DNA of 64,000 nt, taken from positions 128,163,490 to 128,227,489 of the forward strand of contig NC_133396.1 of the NCBI RefSeq assembly GCF_047511655.1, written 5' to 3'. The translations under genes were made by a program, and so were the position numbers. Numbering within the stretch: the stretch's first letter is position 1; the number at the start of each line of letters is the position of its first letter. Below the pieces are notes generated by a model. That model was not told the origin of the DNA, did no database searches, and worked only from the letters and a program-made list of their open reading frames with translations. The DNA comes from Castor canadensis. Taxonomy: Eukaryota > Chordata > Mammalia > Rodentia > Castoridae. Shown here one piece after another: positions 28,926-39,600 of this stretch.

Positions 28926-30512
28926 TTTCTGTGTCTGAGGAACAATAGTGAGGCTTGGCTTGGGTGGCTGGTACTCCTTTGGGAAAGGGACCAAGGCGTG
29001 CTCCTCCCTGCTTTCTCCTTGGGCTTCAGTCCACGCTGAAGTCCGTGTAGCAGTAGCCTGAAGGCTTCCCACACTGTACCCCCTGCTTCCCTCCACCTTT
29101 CAGAAACCCAGGCTTCTTGGATCTGGAGGGAGCAGGTATTTCAGCTTCTGTACCTTTGACCATCTTGCTAGAATCAGCTGACCTTGGAAGAGCGTTGCTT
29201 AGGCTGTGGATTACAAGAGTTTTGGCCAACCAAGCAAAAGCCAGTGAAACCCTGAGGAGAAGTGCTCAGACCTCCCTCTGTGATCCTCTCTTGCTCCCAG
29301 CTATTGGGAAGGGAAAAGGGGCTGCTCTGGCTGACTGCAGGCCAAGAGTCAATTTCTGGAATCAATGTCACTTTCTCAGAAGGCCTGAGAGAGGGAAGAA
29401 CAGAAACTGAAAAGGTGAGAATATTGCCAGTGTCCTTAAATGCAGCAGTGACAACAGGGCAGCCACCTGTCAGGTAGACTCTGGTTGTTTGGCTTGTGCC
29501 ATGGCAACCACTGGAGCAGGCACTGGCAGCTGGGGCCTTGGAGAGCATGGGATCTAGTGTAGTCAGACTGGCCATGGAGTGAGGGGAAAGACATGCCCAG
29601 GCCTCAGGATGGTGCCAGGGCTGGTGAGGAGGGGCCCACAGAGTCACTGGGGTCCAGTGGCATGGATACAACCTGCCTGTGGTCTACACAGTAGTGTCCA
29701 CCCTCCTTGTTCCCCTCACAGCCATCTCTGCAGCGGAGGGCAGGATTAACCACTGTGGAGTCTGCTTCATTTCTTGCCACCTGGGGCCTATCCTGTCACC
29801 TCATGGAAACAAGTATTGCAGTGGTGAACAGGGAGTGGCTGGGACAGGGCCTCCTGGGGTTTTGTCCTGTACCTCTAAGGCCCTGATCACCATCCCACAA
29901 ACCCCTCCCACTGCCTTCTTAGAGGAAACACCCTGTTCCTCTAACCCTCTGGGGAGTGGAGCAGGGGACACAGCAACAGCACCCCTCCCCCACAGAGCCT
30001 GTGTCCTATCACTGTGATGGGCACCTCCAATCACTGCCACCCCTGACTGGCACCTGCCCTCCAGCTGAGCACTAGGTCTCAGGCCCTTTCTGAGCCCCTC
30101 AGCAGGAACTCCAGGCTAAGGTTCACCTTCCCAGCACTGACCCTTGGCCTGCAGGAGAGCCAGGTAGGAGCAGAGAACAGTTTGGGGCTCTGCATTCCTG
30201 GTAATGACCAGGACATACTGTTCCTGGCCTCTGCAACCCACCTGACCCTGTCCATCCTCTCATGGGACAATAGGTGGAGCTCCAGCCAGCCTAAGAGGAC
30301 ACAGTGACTAGCTCAGCAGCCGGAGTGAGGAGGGCAGGACAAAGACCTTTGGCAGTGCTCCCTCTGCCCCCAAGGCCAGAGGTTCTGGTAGCAGAATTCG
30401 GGACTGTTAGGGAATCCCCAGGAACATGCTAGGATTTGGTTTGGAAGGAGGGAGAGTGGTCTGATTGGGGACGGAGGAGATGGACCTCAGAATTGAGCTA
30501 GGCAGCTCTCCC

Positions 30513-30533
30513 TGGTGGCCACTAGGGGGTGAC
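30513..30533 (+). promoter_or_regulatory. CTCF-like motif
   Basis: Contains CCACTAGGGGGTGAC, close to the CTCF core CCASYAGRKGGCRS. Occupancy is not shown by sequence. Confidence 0.5.
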
Positions 30534-30834
30534 TAAAAGGACGAAGTAGCCTGGCTGCTCCTCTCACTGGCACCAGCCACACAGACCAAGAGGCTGAGCC
30601 CTGTTGTTTGTCCCTGCTGGTAGGAAGACACAGTGTAGGGAGGACAGAGAAGGAGGCCAGAATTCTGAGGGACCAGGCTAGGAAAACCAGCAGTTGGGAT
30701 GATCCCCAGATCAAATGGCCGGGACCCTAATCTTAGGGAGTTGCTGGTTTGTGGTCCTGGAACCCACCCTTACCTACCTTCTCTCACAGCCACTCTCCAA
30801 TTTAGAAATCCCTCCCCCAGTATTTGGGCCTCTG

Positions 30835-31400
30835 ATTAAATACTTCTGGTGTTCAGGAGCTCATTCTACTTCTGGACATCTTTGTTGAAAAGTTCTTTGT
30901 TGAGTCATAATAGTAGTGACCCTAGAGGCTGTCATCTGAGACCAAGTTTAATCTCACAAACTACGTATTTTGGCAACTTTGAAGAAAGTGATCTTTTCCT
31001 TCCTTCCCTACCTTAGTCTCTTCTTTTCTGAACTAGACCTCCCTAGTCCCTTTGACTGTTCCTCTAAGAATATACCCCCAGGATTCCTTCAGTTCTCCTC
31101 CAGACAGGATGTCTGCTTCCCTCCCTCCTGCCAGGTGACAATGGCCTCTTCCATTGAGGGGCTAGGACTGAAGGCCTGTGTGATATACACTGGCCCGTTT
31201 TTGTTGTGAACATAAGCCTCTGTTAATCCAACCCAAGTCTCTTTCACAGGAATTGTTATTTAGCTTTGCTGCCTACATTCTATACTGATGGGATTAACTT
31301 TTTAACCACAAGACTTGTTTTTTATAGATCCTCATTAATACACATTTTGAAGATTTTCAATCTTTCATTCAGCTCCTTCAGGCCTCTTATTTCTTCTGTG
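30835..31400. mobile_element. CR1/L3-like ancient LINE relic
   Basis: 'gaggctgtcatctgagacca', 'tccctagtccctttgactgt' and 'agctttgctgcctacattct' follow the order of the old L3/CR1 LINE consensus. Borders are approximate. Confidence 0.5.
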
Positions 31401-31725
31401 ATGGCTAGGCCTTTGAAATTCTTATTCAAAGCATAAGGTAAGAGAGTAAGCCTTGACGTACAGCATTAGAAATCCTGTTTCTTTGATCAGTGCAGGGGCT
31501 TCAGGGTGTTGGTATATGAATGCTTTTCTGAGTCCACAGCTTTTATTAGATTCTCAAAGGGTTCCTCCCAAAAAGGACAAGGACCCTGGAGAAGGACCCC
31601 TTGTTCTCAGTTGAGGATAATGAAGCCCAAAGAGAGCTGACCTGCTTCTTGGCTCCTTTTGCAATGCTCTTATAGGACCCCAGCTGGGCTCTTCCAGGCC
31701 TGGTGTCTGACACTCCTACAAACTG

Positions 31726-31741
31726 CCACCAGGGAGCAGCA
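31726..31741 (+). promoter_or_regulatory. CTCF-like motif
   Basis: CCACCAGGGAGCAGCA differs little from the CTCF consensus and lies just beyond the SOX13 3' end, in the same orientation as the motif at 30513. Confidence 0.5.
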
Positions 31742-31804
31742 CTGCCCCAGCTTGGAGGCACTCAGGAACTCTAGCCTTAGGCCAGCCTCCCTCCCCCCAG
31801 CGCA

Positions 31805-33331
31805 AGTGCCAGATTCTGAAATGGTCTCTTTATTATGCCATCAGAAAACAAATGTGCTGGTTAAATTACTCATCATTATCTTATTATTAACAAAATAAAG
31901 CACTGTCTATGTTTACAGTCATAAAAAAGAAACAGCCTGGAGAGAAGTGGGAGCTATGGGGAGGTGAGAAGATGGAGGGCCACACAGACTCCACATCTGG
32001 CCCTATGGGCTTTGGGGTTCCCACCCTGATCCAAGAGCTGTTCCAGATCTTTGGAGCTAGGCGCCAATTGGCTTTGATTTTCTTAGGGAAACTTGTGAAG
32101 CTGATCAGGAAGGAGACTGGGTTCCCTAGTATGGAGCAGGGAAAGGAAGGGCAGGCCGGCCTGGGAGTATGAAAACAGGAACAGGGAGCCACCCACCCCA
32201 TGCACATGAGGGAGGGATGGAGACCAGCTGCCATGGGGGCCCCTCTGAAGGGCCTCTGTCACTGACAAAGAGGGGCACCATCAATCCTCCTGCCCCCACT
32301 CCTGGGATACAGGCTGGGACCAGGGCCCGGGGCACCAGGACAAAGCCCCTTGGAGGCTGAGGCACATTCTCATGCTGCTCAGAGCTAAAAATGGCTCCGT
32401 GGGAACTGACTGGCAGAGCCAGGGAGGGAGTGAAGGGGCAGGCAGGGGGTCAGGAAGGCTGCCGGGCCACTGGCAGGCCCCAGCCTGCAGAGACCCAGTG
32501 AATCCAGAGGGCACCATGGGGAGGGGGAAGGGACAGACATAGAGAAAGAGAGAAACAAAGAGGGCCTTGCAGAGAGACAAGGACACAGAGAAATGCACAC
32601 AAGGACACACAGAACCTGAGACACCCAGACTGACAAAGAGGTAGCAATTTGGGGACAAAGAAGCACAGACGAGGCCCCCAGAGAAGCAAGAGCGGCATGG
32701 AGAAACACATCCACAGGAACTCAGCAACAGTGCCTGCACACAGTGGGCCCTCAATAAGTATCTTGTGCGATGAATGGATGAAAATGCGTGCATGTGCACA
32801 CAAGCCAGAGGCACCATGGGCTAGGCAGAGAGAGATGGCTAGGGACAGCAGGCCATTTTGCACGAAGTACAAAGTGATCCTGGTGACAAGAGGAGTGATC
32901 TGGGGGTGTGTAGGAAGGGGTGCTGGTCCCACAGTGGCTGGCTTGTCCAGCCAGGACAAGAATGGAAACAAAGCATGTGACCCCAGGGAGACAGGTGTGT
33001 AGCTGCCATACCCCTAGGTAGGTAGATCTGCAAGAGAGAAGGGTCATCCAGTGTCCCTGGCTATTAGCCCCAGGGCCAAGGAGCTCAGCCAGCTCCGCCC
33101 ATCACCACCATGCAAAGCCGCCTGTCTAGGCTGGTAGCTCCTCAGGTGTGACCGCAGGTGTGGTGGGGAGGACTTTCCCCTTGTGAATGTATCTACAAGT
33201 GCACAGCTTTGCCCATCACCTGGGCATGCTCAAATCCAAGTACCAACATAGTCCAGGCCGGCTGGCTGCGCCCATCAGGGTGAGGACAAAGTCTTCCACA
33301 GTGGAGAAGGGGCCAGGCCAGCAGCTGGATA
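31805..33331 (-). other. SOX13: SOX13 3' UTR
   Basis: Mostly unique sequence of moderate GC. Reverse-strand open frames here (32281-32817, 32450-32971) are low-complexity, Leu/Ser/Pro/Cys-rich and probably not coding. Confidence 0.6.
31829..31834 (-). terminator. SOX13: Candidate SOX13 polyadenylation signal
   Basis: AATAAA on the minus strand about 1.5 kb after the SOX13 stop. The resulting 3' UTR length is plausible for this gene. No stronger reverse-strand signal was seen closer to the stop. Confidence 0.55.
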
Positions 33332-33608
33332 TCAGTCTGTGAGCACCACCAACTCCCCGTCACTCTTCTCTTCACCCTCTGAGTCCTCGTCCTCGCTGTA
33401 CCGGTACATCTCGCCATCAGCCACTGAGTGCCTGTCATCTGTACCCTCACCCTCCTCCCTGAGGCTGCAGGTATTGACAATGACGGGCATGTTGGGATCC
33501 AGGCTGTGGGGAACAGAGTGCTCCACCAGTGGCTGGGCCAGGGGCATGCCTGCCACCCGAGGGAACAGGACATCGGAGGCGCTCATCTGCACCTGGCCAG
33601 CCTGTGGG
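33332..33608 (-). CDS. SOX13: SOX13 coding exon 13, acidic tail
   Basis: 277 coding nt, acceptor ctcag. Encodes [36 protein letters not shown] and an acidic end [20 protein letters not shown] at 33334-33332 (reverse strand). Confidence 0.96.
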
Positions 33609-36600
33609 CTGAGGGGCAGAAAAAGGAATGTTACAGACGTCTGTGCCCTGCACTGGCCACCAGCCCGGCTACCCTCCAGGCATTTGCGGGGCGTACACTC
33701 CTACCCCACCTGTCTTGGCTCGGTGACTCACACGCCCTGACCCTTGATGTGCTTCCTGATGGCAAAATTCACTGCCAGCTACTGCCCCACAGATCCAGGG
33801 CCACAGGCATATTCTCAGGGGATCACATGTGATTCCCATTTTGCGAAACTGTACGTTTGAAATTCCCCCGTTTAAATAGCCCAGTTTACAGGATCCACAA
33901 GGGTGCTTGCCTTAGTCAGTTCAGGAATCTTCCTGTAGGAAGACTGGTACCTCTGAATTTGTACTGAGCTCATCAGGATGAGATTTACAGGTACCTCTCT
34001 CCAGGTATCTAAGTGGTCAGTCCTCACAATCATACACCTATGTTCTCAGCCACAGAGTGCTCGCCATAGTCTTACATAGAGTCTTTCTCCATCGTCCCTG
34101 GAATCACTCTCACAGGCCCAGCCACCTATGTATGTGCATATATAGGCTCACAGTCCACAGGCACACACAGCACCCGTCACACACACAGGCCAGCCACACA
34201 CTGACATCCAGTCTCTCACCACAGCCACACACACCGTCACTGGCCGCCTGGGGAGGGCCTGCTCACGGGATCACGTAGCTCTGGCGGGCATCCTGACGCC
34301 TTGTCCTCATCAGGGCCTTGTACTCCCCCACACGCAGTCGCTTGCCCTCCACGATGCAGGTACGCTTGGGCCGTGGCTTGTATTTGTAGTCTGGATACTT
34401 CTCCAGGTGCTGCCGGCTCAGCCGTGCCTGCTCCTCGTAGTAGGGCTGCTTCTCCTGGTTGGTCATGGACTTCCAGCGAGAGCCTGGCAGAGGGTGGGCA
34501 GTCAGGACTGGACTCTGCTGATTACCCCCAACCCCCTGCCAACCCTGGAAGCCCTGAGGAAGACTCCGATCTTCAGGAGGGGTCAACGATATCTGTGTAA
34601 GCACTTAGCAAGGACCTGGGCCAGGATAGGTGCTCCTGGGTGTTGACCAAATGAACAAAGCTGGCAAGCATTGGCATATACACCTGCCAGTTTCACACTC
34701 AGCACCTGCTCACATCCCAAACAACCCAGTAACTTCCAGGACACACTAACAAAAATGTAGCCACCCAGGCTACCAACAATCCAGACAGGCTCCCTGCTCA
34801 GGACAAAATAACTGGTGCCAGGCTAGGGGTGTAGCTCAGTAGTAAGGGAGCTTGCTTAACATGTGTGAGGTCTTGAGTCCATTCCAGCATCACAAAGACA
34901 AAACAAAAATCCTAGTGTCCCAGACAAGAGACTTGCACTGACATTGGAGGGGGTCCCAGCCTTGAAAACCACCACCTTCTTTTAGATGGTCCTGCCTATA
35001 TCCTTCCTCAGCCCCAAATAGGACACCAGTCTTTCCTGTTTTCTGCCATAGCCAGCTCCAGAGGTCTGAGCAAACAGTAGAACAGATTAGGGAGAGATTA
35101 GGGGGTTAAAGAATAAGCGTGCATGTGCGCATACAACTTGAGTTCTAAGGGGAGGTGTTATCAGAAGAACCCTACGATGGTACAAGATTCCTGGGCCCAG
35201 CTGACTGCTACACCCCCAGCATTCCCATGATTCTGCTGGAATTCAACATAGCGTGGAATATCACCAAGCAAGCCCCAGGCAGACCCAGCAGGCTCCTACA
35301 ATCAGGTCCTACTGGACTATGGCCCCAGACACACCGAGCCTCAGAGGGCCACCCACTGGCCCTCACCAAGGATCTTGCTAATGCTGGAGTTGTGCATGTC
35401 CGGGAAGGCTTGGAGGATCTTCCTCCGCTCATCCTTGGCCCACACCATGAAGGCATTCATGGGTCTCTTGATGTGGCTGCTGTTCCGGGACTCAGGGAAG
35501 TGGCGAGAGCCTAGGGGACAAGGTCAGAGTCAGCCAGATAGCTGGTCTGAAACAGGCAGAGCTATATCCCCTATGTAACCACCAGGAGGCGGTGAGGAGG
35601 CTCTGAGCAGAGGGAGTGGAAGAAACTGAAGGCCAGAGAGGCCCGACACAGCCAGAGAGAGGGGAAGAGGACTGCAGAGATTTAGGGCCCAGCAGAGGTG
35701 CAGAGAGAGAGACAGTCACAAGATGCAGGAAAGCAGACCCAGAAACAGAGCCCAAAAGAAACACCCAAAGACAGTGGGAGCACAATCACTAGGAAGGACC
35801 TCAGAGATGGAAGAGGGAAGGAAGGAACCAGGGACAGGCATGAACCTTAGCAGGGGATTCAGGGGTAGCCCTCTACCCACCAGCCCAGTGCCAGAGCGCT
35901 CACCGTCCATGTCGCAGCTCAGCATGGCTTCTTCCAGTGGGTGCACACAGCTCTCCTCCAGCCGCTCCTTGGCTGGGGACGAGTCCAGACTGATGAGGTC
36001 CTATGGTCGACAGAAGTGACTTGAGCCTCAGAATTCCCCTGTGTCACCCTCTCCTCCCAGTTGCCTGTCCCTTCTGTGGTTTCTGTCTCTGCATCTTCTA
36101 CCACCTGCTCCTGCCCTCAGGAGCAAGACAGTGGGGTCCATACCTTGCGGAAGGGTGGGTTGGGGGAGCTTTCCAAGGCTCCACTGTGGCTGTGTAGCAG
36201 CTGTCGAGCATCCTGGATGGCTTTGGTGACAGCATCCCCTTCACCAAGGAAGCCTGCAAGAGAAGAGGAGGAAGACAAGGGTGGGAGAGCTGAGAGTGTG
36301 AGGTGAGCCCACAGTCATTTAGTTTCACACCATGCTTCTCCTAAATTACTGGATTAGTGCTCCCCGCCCCGCACACACATCCCCACAGGGACGCCACGTA
36401 CAGTGGCTGCTGTGCAGTGTCAATAGACTGGGAACTGTGCAGCTCAGCAGCCTGAATCCAATGCTGGAATGCCCAGACAAATCAGACAGGGGAGAGGAGG
36501 AAAGGGCTTTCTAAGAGCAAGTCTATACCCTTGATTTAAAAAACAAACCCAGAGAGGGAAGGGACATACCCAAAGTCACATCCTGCACCTTGGCTGTCCC

Positions 36601-39600
36601 CTAGGAGGGCAGATAGAAAAGCTTACCTAGAGGCAGGCTGGGAGGGCTGGACTGGAGGTCCCGCGTGGGGGCTCCATGGCTGGGGGGGCGGGGCCCACAG
36701 TTGCTCATCTTCAGATTCGGGGAGCTGGAGGTGGTGGGCAGCTCAGGAGCCTTGGGCTTGGCTGTGAGGTTTAGGGGCTGGGAGGGCTCCTGAGGGAGAT
36801 CCAAAAGGTCAAGAGGGTGAGAGACATCAAAGGACACCCCACCAAGGGACAGAGAAGACACAGGGGAAGATGAGCCAAGCATCCCCAGAGCAGCCAGGAG
36901 AGAAAGAAAAAGGGAAGAATAAAGAAGGGCAGCCAGCTGGCCAGTGCTAGGGAGGGAGCCCAAGGTCGGCAGCAGGGACAGTACCTGCAGAGGGTGGTGG
37001 GTGGCCAGGGCCCCAGGCCTCTTCACCACAGGGGCAGGAGGGCTATGCAGCAGCTGCAGCTGGTACTCCACTGTGGAAAAGCGGCAAGGGGAAAAGTCCT
37101 GGATGAGCACAGAACAGCAGACACCTGCTTGATGGGGTCCTAGCACCACAGGTGGGCAAAGACTTGGAGCTGGACCAGCTTGGTTCCAACCACTGCTTCC
37201 CTCCCCAGCCCCAAGGCACCACTTGAGAGACCTCCTGTCCCCTCCTTCCCCACTGTCCTCCATGAAGATCAGCTTTTTTACCCTGTATTGTCCTTCCCAA
37301 TCCACTCTAAAGAGTTTTCCATGGTGCAGTGAGGGCAGGTACATCATCTATTCATTCAACAGACACTTATACCTACTATGTGTAGGAGCAACACGGAGCT
37401 ACCTGTTGGAGGCATGTCTCATGTACATTATCCCTATAATACAGTGTGTAGCATATAATAAGTGCTCAATATGTCAATGTCTCATTTTATGGATAAAGAA
37501 ACTGACACTGTAGCAGTTCAGTGGGCACAGAGCTATTAAATGGCAACACAGGGATTTGAACCCAGGTCCTCTAGACTCCACAGATCATCCTTTCCCTCAA
37601 CGTACTCTATTTCACTCTCCCAAGTAGGCATGGTATCAAGGAGGTGTGACAGTTCAGGCAAAAAGATAAGCGCTGTGTACGAAATCACTAACCACATGGC
37701 AGGTCGTGATAAGGACCCACAGGTGATATGTTAGGGAACTTTGTTCTAGCTAAGGTGTCTCGAATAGGCTTCCTGGTAGAGGTGAGATGTGAACTAGTGC
37801 CTGCAGGATGGGTAGGATTCACACAAGTAGAGATCTGGGAGTTTGGACTCCAAGCTGCAGGCTACAGGGTACCATATAAGGCTTGTGGAACAGGAAGAGT
37901 TAGACCAGAGGGGTTGGTTTTACAGTTGATTCTGCTCCTGGGACAGTTATGGGCCCTGATCCCATACTAGCAATTCCATCTGTCTCTGTACCCACCATCA
38001 CTGCCCAATTTTAGGTGCCATCCCCTATGGCAATGATTATTTCAAGAACCCCCTTGTGAATCCAGTCAGTCCCCCTCCAGTCCCTACCACTCACAGACAG
38101 AGATGACTCATCTGCTACTCAGATGTTCAAATGTACCTCACACCCTACAAAATAAATCCTAGTCCCCATGCTGCATTCCCCTCCCCAAACATATCTCAAA
38201 CCCCTGTCATGAACTCCTCTCAATCCCTTTACAGCATCTGCCTCAGAATACAGGATCTCTGCCTGGATCATCCTTTTCCAAGCCCTCTACCCAAGCTCCC
38301 AACTTCACCTCATACATCCTACCTATTCTCCCAGGACTCAGTCAAATGCTATCTCCTCAGGATGCCTTCACAGACTCTCTGATGACTGGTATCCTTCTTT
38401 CTCTCTGACTGTAAATTCCCTGAGCATGTGGGTGAATGTTTGGCTACTGAGCCCCAGTCCAGTGGTAGGAATCTCCACCTCTATCTGGTTACCACATAAT
38501 GCTGCCTGAACATTAAGAATACTTCAACTGAGAAAACTACAGGTGATCAAAACTTTCAAAAAAAAAAAAAAATGACTTGGACTCAGATGCACAAATCCCC
38601 ATGCAGAAACACAAGAAATATGAAAAAACAAGGTGATGTCTCCTCCAAAATCAACAATTCCATAGTAATAGACTCTAAAAAAAAAAAAAATGAAGCACTG
38701 AAATTGCAAAGAACTCAAAAAAATGATTATAAGAATTATCAATGAAATAGAAGAGGACACGTATAAACACCTGAATGAATTCAAAGAGAATACAAATAAA
38801 CTGCTGAATGAAATAAGGAAGACAATGCAGGATATGAAAGAGGAATTCAATGAAGATATAGAAAGCCTAAAAAACTCTGAAAATGGTAAGTCAGATAAAA
38901 ACTCAGTTGAAAGCCTCACCAATAGACTGGATCAAGTTGAAGACAGTCTCAGAGTTTGAAGACAAACAAGGTAAATGAATTAGAACATGGAGATAAAGAC
39001 AAAGGTAAAAAAAAGAAATATGTAAGACTTCTAGGATACAATTAAGAGACCACAACCTACAAATCATGGGCATAGAAAAGAAGAGGCATGGAAAATATAT
39101 TCAATAAAATAATAGCAGAATATTTTCCAAGTCTTGAGAAAAAGGGTCATCCAAATACAGGAGGGCTTTTAGGACACCAAACAAACAAAATCAGAAAAGA
39201 AACTATGTCATATTATAGTTTTAAGTATACAGAGCAAGAAAACTGCAAGAGAAGTACCAAGTCACAATTAATAGCAAACCCATCAGAATAACAGAAGATT
39301 TCTCAAGAGAAACTCTAAAAGCAAGGAGGGCATGGAATAATGTATTTCAAGCCCTGAAAGAAAATGACTAGATTACTAGATTACTGTATTCAGCAAAGCT
39401 ATCCTTTATAATTGAAGAAGAAATAAAAACTTTCTATGATAAATAAAAAGTAAAGGAATTAATGACCACTAAACCAGAACTGTAGAAGATATTTAAAGAA
39501 ATCCTACATGGAGAAGAATCATGAAAATATGGGCAAGAATTAATCTGACTAGATGAGTAAATAAGAAGACTAGGAAAGAATCAAACATTACAAAACAACT

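Larger units (their letters stand above)
28926..31804. other. ETNK2-SOX13 convergent spacer
   Basis: No exon was recognised. 28926-30830 is mostly unique sequence. A CR1/L3-like relic follows (30835-31400). CTCF-like motifs lie at 30513-30533 and 31726-31741. Confidence 0.6.

Noticed and set aside
29174-29671. 165-codon reverse-strand frame between ETNK2 and SOX13
   Set aside because: No family features, no splice context and no promoter. Likely chance.
32145-32160. GGC-rich patch considered as a second CpG island or promoter
   Set aside because: Too short and not CpG-dense. It lies within the SOX13 3' UTR.
32281-32817. 178-codon and neighbouring reverse-strand frames
   Set aside because: They lie in the SOX13 3' UTR and are low-complexity Leu/Ser/Cys/Pro-rich. 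No homolog is recognisable.
36601-37347. 248-codon minus-strand frame read as an independent gene
   Set aside because: It is SOX13 coding exons 7 and 8 plus a stop-free intron between them, reported as a retained-intron finding instead.
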